Assembly (NCBI GenBank): GCA_030743005.1
Contig: JASLTG010000005.1
Location: forward strand, 1-64,000
Source of the DNA: Acidimicrobiales bacterium
Lineage (GTDB): Bacteria; Actinomycetota; Acidimicrobiia; Acidimicrobiales; Poriferisodalaceae
Reading direction: 5' to 3'
Length of the DNA stretch: 64,000 nt
In this document: positions 17,306 to 26,458 of the stretch, piece after piece
Layout: every line of letters starts with the position of its first letter
Position numbering within the stretch: position 1 is the stretch's first letter
Position numbers and translations under genes: made by a program
Notes under the pieces: generated by a model
Database searches by the model: none
What the model was told of the DNA's origin: nothing
Seen by the model: only the letters and a program-made list of their open reading frames with translations

Positions 17306-18383
17306 ATCCCCACCTACGAGGTCCCCTGACTCTGGGGGTCCCTCGGTGTTGTCGGAAAAGCTTCGCGCTCCGGCGCTGTTTGTTGGATTTGTTGCGATCC
17401 TTGTCGCGGCAGGTGCTGGGTTGTTAATTGGCCCAGCCGGGATAGATAAGACGGCCGCAATAATGGAGTTGCTGGATCGGATGCCGTTCATCTCGATTGA
17501 TAGCGGGCTGTCGCAGATCCAGAAAAACATCATTTGGGAAGTAAGAATGCCGCGTGTGGTGCTGGGGGCACTCGTTGGGGCGACTTTGGCGGTAAGTGGG
17601 GCTAGCTACCAGGCAGTGTTCAGAAACCCGCTTGCCGACCCGTACTTGCTCGGAGCTGCTGCAGGAGCGGGCCTCGGCGCGACTGTGGCGATTGTTACTG
17701 GCTCAGGTGATGGAATAGGAACCTTTGATGTAGTTCCGTTACTAGCCTTTTTGGGTGCTCTAATAGCCGTGGCGCTCACATACTTGTTGGGGTACAGCTC
17801 AGGAACCCAACGATCTCCGGCTGCTCTGCTGCTTGCGGGTGTGGCTGTGGCAAGTTTTCTGACTGCGATTCAAACCTTCATCCAACAGCAGAATGTTGAC
17901 ACGATACGTCAGGTCTACAGTTGGATTTTGGGGAGACTTAACACTGCGTCCTGGGACGAAGTGTCGTTGCTTGCACCGTATGCGTTGGTTTCGACTCTCC
18001 TGATTCTCATGTACCGCAGAACTCTTGATGTGATGCGATTAGGAGATGTCGAAGCATCTTCAGTAGGTATACGTCCTCAACTGGTTCGGCTGGTTGTGAT
18101 TTGCGCAGCATCGTTAGGTACCGCTGCTGCCGTTGCTGTTAGCGGATTGATTGCCTTTGTTGGATTAATTGTTCCGCACACAGTTCGATTGCTGGCGGGA
18201 GCAAGTAATCGGATCGTTCTGCCGTTGTCGATTCTTTTCGGCGCCGCCTTCCTTGTCTTGGTTGACCTTCTGGGTCGCAGCCTCGCATCGCCTGCGGAGA
18301 TTCCACTCGGAGTGATTACCGCTTTTTGTGGAGCGCCTTTCTTCGTCATTGTGTTGAGGTCAAACAAGAGGACCCTCGGATGA
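17295..18383 (+). CDS. btuC: Cobalamin ABC transporter permease BtuC-like (FecCD family)
   Basis: 362 residues, roughly ten hydrophobic segments. VRMPRVVLGALVGATLAVSGASYQAVFRNPLADPYLLGAAAGAG is the N-terminal FecCD signature and GLIAFVGLIVPHTVRLLAG the conserved C-terminal segment. Forms the membrane channel with BtuD as ATPase. Overlaps btuF by 11 bp and btuD by ATGA, so a single riboswitch-controlled mRNA. Confidence 0.93.
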   Translation: MKTKSPPTRSPDSGGPSVLSEKLRAPALFVGFVAILVAAGAGLLIGPAGIDKTAAIMELLDRMPFISIDSGLSQIQKNIIWEVRMPRVVLGALVGATLAVSGASYQAVFRNPLADPYLLGAAAGAGLGATVAIVTGSGDGIGTFDVVPLLAFLGALIAVALTYLLGYSSGTQRSPAALLLAGVAVASFLTAIQTFIQQQNVDTIRQVYSWILGRLNTASWDEVSLLAPYALVSTLLILMYRRTLDVMRLGDVEASSVGIRPQLVRLVVICAASLGTAAAVAVSGLIAFVGLIVPHTVRLLAGASNRIVLPLSILFGAAFLVLVDLLGRSLASPAEIPLGVITAFCGAPFFVIVLRSNKRTLG

Positions 18384-19153
18384 ACCTGTGTGTGGCCAGA
18401 GGAGTCGATGTTCGCGTTGGACAGAAATTAATTCTCGACAATGTTTCAGTGTCAATCGAAGCGGGAGAATGGGTATCAGTAGTTGGCCCGAATGGTGCCG
18501 GTAAAACCACCTTGTTGTCAGTTATGGCTGGGCTGAGAACGGCTTCTGGAAACATTTTGATAGGTGACAGAGACCTCAAAGAATTGAGTCCTCGAGAAAG
18601 AGCGCGACTGCTTGCATACGTGCCCCAACACCCAGAAATTCCACCTGGAATGAAAGTTGACAGCTACGTACTACTGGGCCGAACACCTCATCTTTCATTC
18701 CTTGGGATGGAAGGCCCCGACGACTTTCGACTCGTCCAACAAGTTCTCGAACAATTTGATCTAGCGACCCTAGGGCAAAGGACACTTGAATCGTTGAGCG
18801 GTGGTGAATTGCAAAGATGTCACTTGGCGCGAGCTATAGCGCAAGCTACGCCAATAATCTTTCTTGACGAACCCACTACTGCTCTTGACCTAGGACATCA
18901 GCAACAGGCGCTAGACAGAATTAGGCGACTACGAGAAGAACATCAGGTCACAGTAGTGATGACGATGCACGACCTGACCCTGGCCAGCCAATACTGCGAC
19001 CGAATGATTTTGATGTCGGAAGGCCAGATAGCAGCCGACGGCACGCCCTCGGAAGTTCTTGACCCAGACCGCCTATCTGACTTGTACGGAGCTCACGTAA
19101 AGGTTCTCAACATCGATGACCATTTGGTGGTGGTCCCTATCGTTGGGCGCTAA
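18380..19153 (+). CDS. btuD: Cobalamin ABC transporter ATP-binding protein BtuD-like
   Basis: 257 residues from the ATG at 18380, which overlaps the btuC TGA; the frame runs further back in btuC. Walker A GPNGAGKTT at about 35-43, LAYVPQ Q-loop, signature LSGGELQRCHLARAIAQ, Walker B IIFLDEPTTALD and the H-loop TMHDLTL are all intact. It powers B12 import with BtuF and BtuC. Confidence 0.93.
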   Translation: MNLCVARGVDVRVGQKLILDNVSVSIEAGEWVSVVGPNGAGKTTLLSVMAGLRTASGNILIGDRDLKELSPRERARLLAYVPQHPEIPPGMKVDSYVLLGRTPHLSFLGMEGPDDFRLVQQVLEQFDLATLGQRTLESLSGGELQRCHLARAIAQATPIIFLDEPTTALDLGHQQQALDRIRRLREEHQVTVVMTMHDLTLASQYCDRMILMSEGQIAADGTPSEVLDPDRLSDLYGAHVKVLNIDDHLVVVPIVGR

Positions 19154-19220
19154 GAACTCGGATGATTCCGGAGGCAAGTTTCCGTGAGTAATTATTGCCA
19201 GAGACCCTGACGATTAAGAG

Positions 19221-19733
19221 GTGCCTGTTGGCAGGGACCTTTCTGCGGGTACCGTGAACTCTGTGTCTAATGAAGCACCAGAGTTACCTGCGAACGGACG
19301 GGCCCGTCTTGAAGAGTTGTTTAGGGCTGATCCGCTAATGGATCAATTAGGTGCCGAACTCCTTACATGGTCTCCGGGCGTCGCAACGGTTCAGGCAACG
19401 GTTCAGGTCAGCCACACCAACTTCTTAGGTGGTGGTCATGGTGGGATCCTTTTCAGCCTCGGAGACATTGCAATGTCTTTCGCCTCAAATGGCTATGGCC
19501 GTCAGGCTGTAGCAACGCAGATCGATATTTCTTACCATCGCGGCGTTGGCCCAGGTGACCTAGTCATCGCAACCGTAACTGAGATCAGTCGGACCCGACG
19601 TTTTGGGCACCATAGGGTCGAACTGAAAGTCAACGAGCGTTTAGTCGCAACCGCCACTGGAACTACATACAGAACTGACGAATGGCACTTCGGGGCCGAA
19701 GTTTGGCCAGATGAATGGCGAGAAAAATATTGA
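19221..19733 (+). CDS. PaaI-like hotdog thioesterase
   Basis: 170 residues. FLGGGHGGILFSLGDIAMSFASNGYGRQAVATQIDISYHRGVGPGDLV carries the PaaI hotdog motif with the active-site Asp in the central helix; RRFGHHRVELKVNERLVATATGTTYR closes the fold. It likely hydrolyses (hydroxy)phenylacetyl-CoA-type thioesters, consistent with the paa operon 6 kb away. The start is uncertain: GTG 19221 is used, and GTG 19254 is an alternative. Its end overlaps the start of the solute-binding protein by 19 bp. Confidence 0.88.
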   Translation: MPVGRDLSAGTVNSVSNEAPELPANGRARLEELFRADPLMDQLGAELLTWSPGVATVQATVQVSHTNFLGGGHGGILFSLGDIAMSFASNGYGRQAVATQIDISYHRGVGPGDLVIATVTEISRTRRFGHHRVELKVNERLVATATGTTYRTDEWHFGAEVWPDEWREKY

Positions 19734-21514
19734 CCCGGCGTAATTGCATCGGATGGCCGTTCATGATGGTCGTGTTATTCAATGTGGCTTGCGCACCAGA
19801 TGGACCTTCAGTGGTGCGGGAATCAGACCCATCGCTCGTTGAACAAGCCACTTCGTCTACAAGCGAAAATAGATCGACGGAATCGACCGAAGACAAAGTA
19901 GGCCAGGTTCGCGAGGACGAGGTTTCGGGAACAGATATCCGTGTCGGCGGTTCAGCGACAGTTCTATTAGCTGCGGACCCTACACCGATTACTGGTTGGA
20001 CTCCCTGGGATCACGTATGTGCATGGTCATGTCGCAACGTCCTTGACCAAGTGTTGGAAACCATCACCGTAGTTCTCCCAGATGGCTCAGCCGCTCCCTG
20101 GTTGGCGGAACAGGTTGAACCCAATCCGACGATGCTTAATTGGACCGTTACTTTGCGTAAAGGTCTCAGATTTAGCGATGACCAACCGGTCACGGCTCAG
20201 GTAATAAAAGAGGGGTACGAAGAGTTCCTGAAGAAGGGTGAAGTGACTCGAGGGTTACTACGTGATGCCCGAATTAATGCAGTTACTGTGATTGATGACC
20301 ATCGTTTGATGTTCGACCTAGCTGAACCGAATCCTGCTCTGGATGTTGTCTTAGCTGGGCCCATAGGCAGGGTTTTTTCGATCGAAGCAGCAAGAGCTGA
20401 CCCGTCCGCATTTTTACGCAGTCCCGTGGGGACTGGGCCCTTCATCATGGAGCCATGGGAAATCGGTCAGACGGTCAAGCTGCTAGCTAATCGCGAATAC
20501 TGGAGAACAGGTTTCGACGGAAAATCGTTGCCTTACTTAGATGAACTGATTTTTCGTGAAGTAGTGGACGAACAAGAACGAATCGAGTCAGTCCAACGCA
20601 GGGATGCAGATTTTGCGCAGTCTCGCTCAACGTTGGCTATCTCTCGGGCGCGAGATCTTGAATTAACGGTGATATCTCGAAATGAAGACAATGTTGGCGT
20701 GGTGTTGTTTAACACGCTGCAGTCACCGGTCGACGATGTTCGCGTCAGACAGGCGCTTCAGATGTCGACGAACCAAAATGTACTGATCAAGGCCTCGCTA
20801 GGTGCTGGTGCTGGTGAAGCGGCTACCCAGTGGTTTGCTCCACAAAGCCGCTGGTGGTCAGGGTTAGTGGCTGACAGATGGCCAGATTCTGACGTCGCCG
20901 CTGCGAAACAGTTATTAGCGGCTTACGTCAACGACGAAGACCGGTCCGATAAACGTGCACCGGGTTCACAGATCTCGATCGATCTTCAATGCACCGACGA
21001 TATTCATCTTTCATCCATGGTTCGAGAGCTGGCACGCCAGTGGGAAGCGACAGGATTTGTCGAAGTTGAAACCGAAACTGTTACTCGGAGCGGTTTGATC
21101 CAAAGAGTCTTAGGGTCAGTAACAGATCGACCTGGGTTTAGCGGCGATTTTATGGCGACATGTTGGCGGGTAGGCGGTGAATCTGACCCGGCGATGATGT
21201 TTGGTCCATTGTTCGGACCCATTCGGACCTCACCCCTAAACGTCAGCAACCTTCACAATGAGCCCTTAACTACCTTTGTTGAACTGCTGTATTCGAGTTC
21301 GGTTGAGACTGTGCGCCAAGCTGCGGTTGAACAGGTCATGTTGGCGTTAACAGAGCAAATGCCCATGATCTACCTATCCCACGCGCAGTCGGCGGTTATA
21401 GGACATCCGGGGACCAAAGGATTGGGCTATTGGCAATTACCGAACGGTACTGAGGTTTATGGTCAAGTAGCAGGGGTGGGCCGCTGGTCGGATGTCTGGT
21501 TGTCCGGTGAGTAA
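19715..21514 (+). CDS. ABC transporter substrate-binding lipoprotein, SBP family 5 (peptide type)
   Basis: 599 residues. A hydrophobic N-terminal stretch ends in NVAC (Cys26), giving a lipoprotein. An acidic/Ser-rich linker to about residue 70 is followed by family 5 features: WTVTLRKGLRFSDDQPVTAQVIKEGYEEF, SPVGTGPFIMEPWEIGQTVKLLANREYW and DVRVRQALQMSTNQ. Ligands are peptides, nickel or other small molecules. No permease or ATPase genes accompany it. The start overlaps the thioesterase gene, and its end overlaps rsgA by 23 bp. Confidence 0.88.
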   Translation: MARKILTRRNCIGWPFMMVVLFNVACAPDGPSVVRESDPSLVEQATSSTSENRSTESTEDKVGQVREDEVSGTDIRVGGSATVLLAADPTPITGWTPWDHVCAWSCRNVLDQVLETITVVLPDGSAAPWLAEQVEPNPTMLNWTVTLRKGLRFSDDQPVTAQVIKEGYEEFLKKGEVTRGLLRDARINAVTVIDDHRLMFDLAEPNPALDVVLAGPIGRVFSIEAARADPSAFLRSPVGTGPFIMEPWEIGQTVKLLANREYWRTGFDGKSLPYLDELIFREVVDEQERIESVQRRDADFAQSRSTLAISRARDLELTVISRNEDNVGVVLFNTLQSPVDDVRVRQALQMSTNQNVLIKASLGAGAGEAATQWFAPQSRWWSGLVADRWPDSDVAAAKQLLAAYVNDEDRSDKRAPGSQISIDLQCTDDIHLSSMVRELARQWEATGFVEVETETVTRSGLIQRVLGSVTDRPGFSGDFMATCWRVGGESDPAMMFGPLFGPIRTSPLNVSNLHNEPLTTFVELLYSSSVETVRQAAVEQVMLALTEQMPMIYLSHAQSAVIGHPGTKGLGYWQLPNGTEVYGQVAGVGRWSDVWLSGE

Positions 21515-22541
21515 CGCTGGCACGCCACTCGATTTGCTGGGTTGGACGAGACAAGGAATAACGCACCCCGACCTAGGAGAAGATCAGGGAATCAGCAGGG
21601 TCGTCGTAGAGCATCGAGGTGCTTATGAGTTGTTAGGTCCTTCTGGCTCATATGCGGCGATTTTGGATACCTCTTCGCGAGAACAAGCTCACGACCCAAC
21701 TGACTATCCAGCAGTTGGAGATTGGGTGATCCATACGATGGACCCGATCGATAATCGACGGGTTGGCATTACCGAAGTCTTACCGAGACGCTCACGTGTG
21801 CTTCGACGAGCGTCAGGCGCTGCTCCAGTACCCCAAGTTGTTGGAGCCAACATCGATGTCCTCGGCGTAGTTGTCTCCACGGACCAGGACCTCGACGAAC
21901 ACCTGATTGAGCGGTACTTAGTGACTGCTGAAGGAGGGGGCGTATCACCTGTTGTCATTGTCAACAAGAGTGATCTAGGAGGTGCTGAAGAGATTCGAGA
22001 ACAACTCGTAGAACGAGGTGTTCGGTGCCCGATTTTGGTGACTAACGCACACAAACGCGAAGAGTTGAATGAGGTAGTCAAGCTGTTGGATGGTGGCGCA
22101 ACCCTCGCGGTGACTGGGGCATCCGGTGTAGGAAAATCGACGCTGGTTAATCAACTAGTAGGTGACCCGATGCTTGTCACGGGATCAGTTGACAGAGAAG
22201 GATCCGGACGTCACACAACAGTCCGCCGAGAGTTGCTCGTGGCTGAACATGGTGTGGTGATAGACACACCGGGATTAAGAGAGGTCCAGATTTGGGACGA
22301 TGCTGGGCTAGACGATGTGTTCAGCGAAATTGCCGAAGTTGCACAGAACTGCAAGTTCACTGACTGCAGTCATAGGGAAGAACCCGAGTGTGCAGTGACG
22401 GCTGCATGTAACAACAAAGAACTAAATGCAGATCGGTTGCTTTCCTACCTCGCTTTATGCCGTGAGGTGCATGAATTGAATGACGAGATTGAGGAGTATC
22501 AAAGATCTCAACGTCGACGTCGAGATTCTCGGTCAAGCTAA
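21492..22541 (+). CDS. rsgA: Ribosome small subunit-dependent GTPase A RsgA
   Basis: 349 residues. An OB-fold N-terminus is followed by a circularly permuted GTPase: G4 VNKSDLG, then G1 GASGVGKST and G3 DTPGLRE. The C-terminal zinc-binding knuckle is in the CKFTDCSHREEPECAV segment. RsgA helps mature the 30S subunit. ATG 21492 (overlapping the binding-protein gene) or GTG 21507 could be the start. It ends convergently with the enoyl-CoA hydratase, and the two stop codons share bases. Confidence 0.94.
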   Translation: MSGCPVSNAGTPLDLLGWTRQGITHPDLGEDQGISRVVVEHRGAYELLGPSGSYAAILDTSSREQAHDPTDYPAVGDWVIHTMDPIDNRRVGITEVLPRRSRVLRRASGAAPVPQVVGANIDVLGVVVSTDQDLDEHLIERYLVTAEGGGVSPVVIVNKSDLGGAEEIREQLVERGVRCPILVTNAHKREELNEVVKLLDGGATLAVTGASGVGKSTLVNQLVGDPMLVTGSVDREGSGRHTTVRRELLVAEHGVVIDTPGLREVQIWDDAGLDDVFSEIAEVAQNCKFTDCSHREEPECAVTAACNNKELNADRLLSYLALCREVHELNDEIEEYQRSQRRRRDSRSS

Positions 22542-23344
22542 CGCCCTCTGAATTGAGGAGTCCGCTTTGCCATGAATGCCTCAACACCCTCTCGGTAGTC
22601 GGTGCTGTCGAAGCAAGCGTCGACTAACTGGTTAATCTCATCGAAATTTCTGATTGACTCTGGCTTCGTCCACTCATCTGTGGCGGCCTTTGCTGCCTGG
22701 ATAGTCAGCGGCGCGTTTTCGCAAACAACGTTTAACCACTCGGTAGTCGCTGCTTCGAGCTCTAATTTCGGGACCACTCGATTCACCAACCCCATAGATA
22801 GAGCCTCCTGGGCGCCGAACCGATCTGCGAGAAACATAATTCTCTTGGTTGACGAAGGTCCGACTAGCTGAACGAGTCGGCCAAGTCCAGCGGAACGGTA
22901 ACCAAGCCCTAGGCGGGCAGCGGGGATGGCGAATTTGGCGTCGTCGGAGACAATCCTCAAATCGGCGGTAAGAGCCACAGCAAGCCCGCCACCAATGCAG
23001 TAGCCGTGGATCATTGCAATTAATGGCTTGGGCATTGTGGTTAACGCCGTGTAGGCCTGATCCGAAACGTCGTCGTACTCTTGGTTTGTGGAACTATCAG
23101 TTCGTTTGTCGTTGAATTCGCTGATGTCAGCGCCCGCTGCAAAAGCTCTGTCGCCTTCACCGCGCAATAAGACCGCTCTGATTTTTTCGTCAGCGGCGAA
23201 CTCATTCGCGGAATCGAGCAACCCTTGCCACATATCGGTGCTAATTGCGTTGTGGCGTTCTGGATGGTCGAGAATGATGAAGCCAATATGTCCGTCTCGT
23301 CGAATATGCACAGCTCCGCTCACCGATAGAACGGTACACGGCAT
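22538..23344 (-). CDS. Enoyl-CoA hydratase/isomerase family protein
   Basis: 268 residues from ATG 23344; the frame extends to 23491 but into the divergent lipoprotein gene. Crotonase features: HPERHNAIS, AFAAGADISEF with the oxyanion-hole Gly, and YCIGGGLAVALTADLRI. Acts on enoyl-CoA or related thioesters. It is divergent from the DUF3048 gene with 34 bp between, and its stop overlaps the rsgA stop. Exact substrate unknown. Confidence 0.9.
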   Translation of the reverse strand: MPCTVLSVSGAVHIRRDGHIGFIILDHPERHNAISTDMWQGLLDSANEFAADEKIRAVLLRGEGDRAFAAGADISEFNDKRTDSSTNQEYDDVSDQAYTALTTMPKPLIAMIHGYCIGGGLAVALTADLRIVSDDAKFAIPAARLGLGYRSAGLGRLVQLVGPSSTKRIMFLADRFGAQEALSMGLVNRVVPKLELEAATTEWLNVVCENAPLTIQAAKAATDEWTKPESIRNFDEINQLVDACFDSTDYREGVEAFMAKRTPQFRGR

Positions 23345-23378
23345 TCGGAACTCTCGATAGGTGACTAGTCTCGGCTCG

Positions 23379-24479
23379 ATGCTCAGACATGGACGGCGAC
23401 TCCTTTTCCTTTTGCTCGTGGCTGGAGTCTTTGCGAGTTGCGCGGGAACTCCCCCTAGTGCTCGGTTATCACCATCATCGACAACACTCATAGAAGACGC
23501 TTCCGCAGAGGGATCTGAAGCCGTTGAAGGCGAGGTCTTAGATGGTGACGATGATCAAGATGTCGTGCCGACAACCACACAGGAAATAGAGGAATCCGAC
23601 AGTTGGCCCCTGACCGGAATTCAAGATGAGCAAGTCGGAAATTGGCCAGTGCTGATTGTGAAAATCGATAACCATGACCGAGCTCGACCCCAATCAGGCA
23701 TCAACTCTGCAGATGTTGTTTTTGAAGAAATAGTCGAAGGTGGTCTCACTCGTTTTGCCGCTCTCTTTCACTCACAGCAAACAGAGCAAGTCGGACCGAT
23801 ACGTTCGGTTAGGACGAGCGATTTTGATCTATTACGTAACTTGAACAGGCCTTTGTTTGCTAACTCAGGTGGCAATGAAGCTGTGCTCGAGTTGCTGCAA
23901 GACGTCGACTATGTCGACGTAAGTTCCAACGCCGCTATGGATGTTTATGAGCGCATGGAGGAGAGGCCGTCACCACACAATCTATTCAGTGACACAAATT
24001 CATTACGAGTTGTTGGAACTAGTCGCGGGGATGGTGGACCCCCACCAATGATGTTTGTCCGTCAAAACACAGGCGACGGAGTACCTGCTTCTGCAACGCC
24101 TGTTACCGGCGTTAATCTCGACTACGGATCGACTTTTGTGAACTATCGGTGGGATCAACAACAGGGGTGGGTGCGAACCCAAAACGGAACGACTCACCTC
24201 GACACTGAAGGTGTAGCTGTAGCTCCGGAAGTAGTCATTGTTCAGGTGGTTTCCTACACACGAAGCAGGGCTGATGGACGATCACCTGAGGCCGTGTTGC
24301 TCGGCGAAGGAAGATCTCTAGTGTTGTTCGATGGGAGTCTCATAGAAGGTACTTGGAAGCGAACGCAAGCCGAAGCGGTGACGCAATACTTTGACCGTGA
24401 TGGACTACCGATTGCTGTGCCACCCGGCCGCGTTTGGATCGCATTACCACGAGTCGGGCAGGTCCAGGTTGTCGAATAA
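23379..24479 (+). CDS. DUF3048 domain-containing lipoprotein (YerB-like)
   Basis: 366 residues from ATG 23379 (alternative GTG 23361). Signal peptide with lipobox VFASC (Cys21), an acidic/Thr linker to about residue 75, then the DUF3048 domain: WPLTGI, WPVLIVKIDNHDRARPQSGINSADVVFEE, GGLTRFAALFHS, VGPIRSVRTSDFDLL. The C-terminal DUF3048_C part (PEVVIVQVVSY, WKRT--AVTQYFD, PPGRVWIALP) is present. Secreted, surface-anchored, function unknown to me. TAGTCT lies 7 nt upstream of the ATG. Confidence 0.9.
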   Translation: MLRHGRRLLFLLLVAGVFASCAGTPPSARLSPSSTTLIEDASAEGSEAVEGEVLDGDDDQDVVPTTTQEIEESDSWPLTGIQDEQVGNWPVLIVKIDNHDRARPQSGINSADVVFEEIVEGGLTRFAALFHSQQTEQVGPIRSVRTSDFDLLRNLNRPLFANSGGNEAVLELLQDVDYVDVSSNAAMDVYERMEERPSPHNLFSDTNSLRVVGTSRGDGGPPPMMFVRQNTGDGVPASATPVTGVNLDYGSTFVNYRWDQQQGWVRTQNGTTHLDTEGVAVAPEVVIVQVVSYTRSRADGRSPEAVLLGEGRSLVLFDGSLIEGTWKRTQAEAVTQYFDRDGLPIAVPPGRVWIALPRVGQVQVVE

Positions 24480-24495
24480 GTTACTACGGCAGTTT

Positions 24496-25281
24496 CTACT
24501 GCTGACTTGACGGAACCCAATCAGCATCACGACGTTCTCTAAAAGCACTAATTCCCTCACCAGCTTCAGGACTTTGGAAAAGTGACTGACTTAACTCAGC
24601 GGTCCACGCCCACGCGTCACTTCTGTTCATTTGAGGAACCTTAGAAATTAGTTGTTTCGATGCTGCAAGAGCATTTGGTCCCCCGCGGACAACTTTGCCG
24701 AGAGTGTCGTTCATTTCATCGTCTAGGAGATCCCTTGGAACAGCGCGGTTAATGAGACCAACCTCAGCTGCATATGAAGCCGGGATTCGTTCGCCGTTCA
24801 GGAAGAGTTCACTGGCGTCCGCTCGACGAAGTTTCGGAAGACAAACCACAGATATAACCGCCGGAGCTACCCCGATTCGAACCTCGGTAAAGCCGATAAC
24901 TATGTCGTCCGCGGCGATCGAAATATCAAGAGCTGCCGCCAAGCCAACCCCGCCTCCGGTGCAGTGTCCCGCAATTTGACCTAGCACTGGCTTTGGCGAC
25001 TCGATGATGTCATCAAGAATTTGAACAAAACTGTGACGAGCAGCCGGTTGAGTTACTCCAGGCTGGTTCGCCTTTAGATCAGCGCCTGCGCAGAAGGTAT
25101 TGCCATTGTTGGTGAAAAGAATGACCCTGACCTCAGGGTCGCTCTGGGCGGCCTCCAGGTGATCTCCGATCGAGTTAACCATCTCAACACTGAGAGCATT
25201 CTTGTTCTCTGGGCGGTTCAGGGTGATGGTCGCTACCCCTCCAACTACCTCATAGAGAGCTGCTTCGTCTGAATCTGTCAC
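24496..25281 (-). CDS. Enoyl-CoA hydratase/isomerase family protein
   Basis: 261 residues. The frame is open to 25818, but the extra part is antisense to the MscS gene. GTG 25281 is chosen: it precedes ALYEVVGGVATITLNRPENKNALS, and TAGGCT (25289-25294, minus strand) is 7 nt upstream, suggesting a leaderless start. TFCAGADLKA and HCTGGGVGLAAALDISIAA form the oxyanion hole. Convergent with the DUF3048 gene, divergent from MscS. Substrate unknown. Confidence 0.9.
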   Translation of the reverse strand: MTDSDEAALYEVVGGVATITLNRPENKNALSVEMVNSIGDHLEAAQSDPEVRVILFTNNGNTFCAGADLKANQPGVTQPAARHSFVQILDDIIESPKPVLGQIAGHCTGGGVGLAAALDISIAADDIVIGFTEVRIGVAPAVISVVCLPKLRRADASELFLNGERIPASYAAEVGLINRAVPRDLLDDEMNDTLGKVVRGGPNALAASKQLISKVPQMNRSDAWAWTAELSQSLFQSPEAGEGISAFRERRDADWVPSSQQ

Positions 25282-25360
25282 AACTTTGAGCCTAGTGAGT
25301 GCACAGGTGTTACATATAGGTGAACCTAAGCTGGTGTATGTGATTAATACTTTTTCCTCG

Positions 25361-26446
25361 ATGGCCGCAACGTTGAACGAAGCATGTGGAACAGACCCAG
25401 CTTGGCTATGTCGGAAAGTTTTCGAATGGACCGATAACTCAGATATAGCAGGCGTAGCGACATGGCTAGTTGACCGCCCGGTCAAAGTGGCCGTCATTGC
25501 CCTACTCGCGTTAATAATCAGGCGAGTCGTACACCGAGCGATCGATGGACTCATCGACCGCCTTATGGCTGAACGATCCTCAGAGGAACATGATGCAGTC
25601 GAAGCTGCCGAGGCAGCGACAGGGACCCTGCGTCGAGACCTACTTACCGAGAAACTTGCTTCGCTGCGCGAACGAACGGAAAGAGCGCGGCAACGTGCGA
25701 AGACTCTCGGCGTGCTGTTCAAGAGCATTGCTTCAGCGGTGATTGGCGTAGTCACCATCATGATGTTGCTCGGTGAATTCGATATCAATCTAGGCCCGTT
25801 GATTGCTGGCGCAGGCATCGTCGGTGTCGCAATCGGCTTCGGTTCTCAAGCGCTCGTTGGTGATCTACTTAGTGGCATTTTTATGCTCATAGAAGACCAG
25901 TACGGAGTGGGTGATGTAATCGATGCAGGTGATGCAACAGGCACAGTCGAGTCAGTGGGCCTGAGAACCACCCGAATTCGTGATGTGCGGGGCACTTTGT
26001 GGCATATCCCTAATGGTCAAATTCGTCGCGTCGGAAATATGTCACAAGTATGGGCTCGAGCGATTCTGGATATCGACGTCGCCTATGACACCGATCTTGA
26101 CTTGGCAATGGAGACGATCAAAACGGTCGCGGATGGGCTCTGGGAAGATCAGCTTGAGGAAGCAACAATCGTTGAAGAACCTGTGATTTCGGGTGTCCAA
26201 AATTTTGGTGCGGATGCTGTAACTATTCGCCTGTCGGTGAGGACTGAACCCTCAGAACAGTGGAGCACTGGACGGGTGTTGCGGAAACGAATCAAGGAAG
26301 CCTTCGATGAAGCGGGTATTGAAATCCCGTTCCCTCAACGAACGGTGTGGTTGAAGAGTGAGGCTGACCAGAAAGATCCCGTCAAGAAGGAAGGACCTGG
26401 ATTCCAGACTGGGATGCGAGGTGGAGGGACTGACGACTCGGAATAG
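25361..26446 (+). CDS. Mechanosensitive ion channel of the MscS family
   Basis: 361 residues from ATG 25361, supported by TACTTT 7 nt upstream; the frame begins at 25286. Hydrophobic segments near 25-60 and 120-160 flank a charged helical region rich in Arg/Glu (coiled-coil-like). The pore helix and beta domain read AGAGIVGVAIGFGSQALVGDLLSGIFMLIEDQYGVGDVI, then GTVESVGLRTTRIRD and HIPNGQI. It releases solutes under osmotic down-shock. An acidic tail ends the protein. Confidence 0.92.
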   Translation: MAATLNEACGTDPAWLCRKVFEWTDNSDIAGVATWLVDRPVKVAVIALLALIIRRVVHRAIDGLIDRLMAERSSEEHDAVEAAEAATGTLRRDLLTEKLASLRERTERARQRAKTLGVLFKSIASAVIGVVTIMMLLGEFDINLGPLIAGAGIVGVAIGFGSQALVGDLLSGIFMLIEDQYGVGDVIDAGDATGTVESVGLRTTRIRDVRGTLWHIPNGQIRRVGNMSQVWARAILDIDVAYDTDLDLAMETIKTVADGLWEDQLEEATIVEEPVISGVQNFGADAVTIRLSVRTEPSEQWSTGRVLRKRIKEAFDEAGIEIPFPQRTVWLKSEADQKDPVKKEGPGFQTGMRGGGTDDSE

Positions 26447-26458
26447 GCGCCGGTCGGC

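Noticed and set aside
25282..25818. N-terminal extension of the enoyl-CoA hydratase frame (about 180 codons)
   Set aside because: It is antisense to the mscS coding region, with composition typical of a shadow frame; GTG 25281 has a good leaderless promoter.
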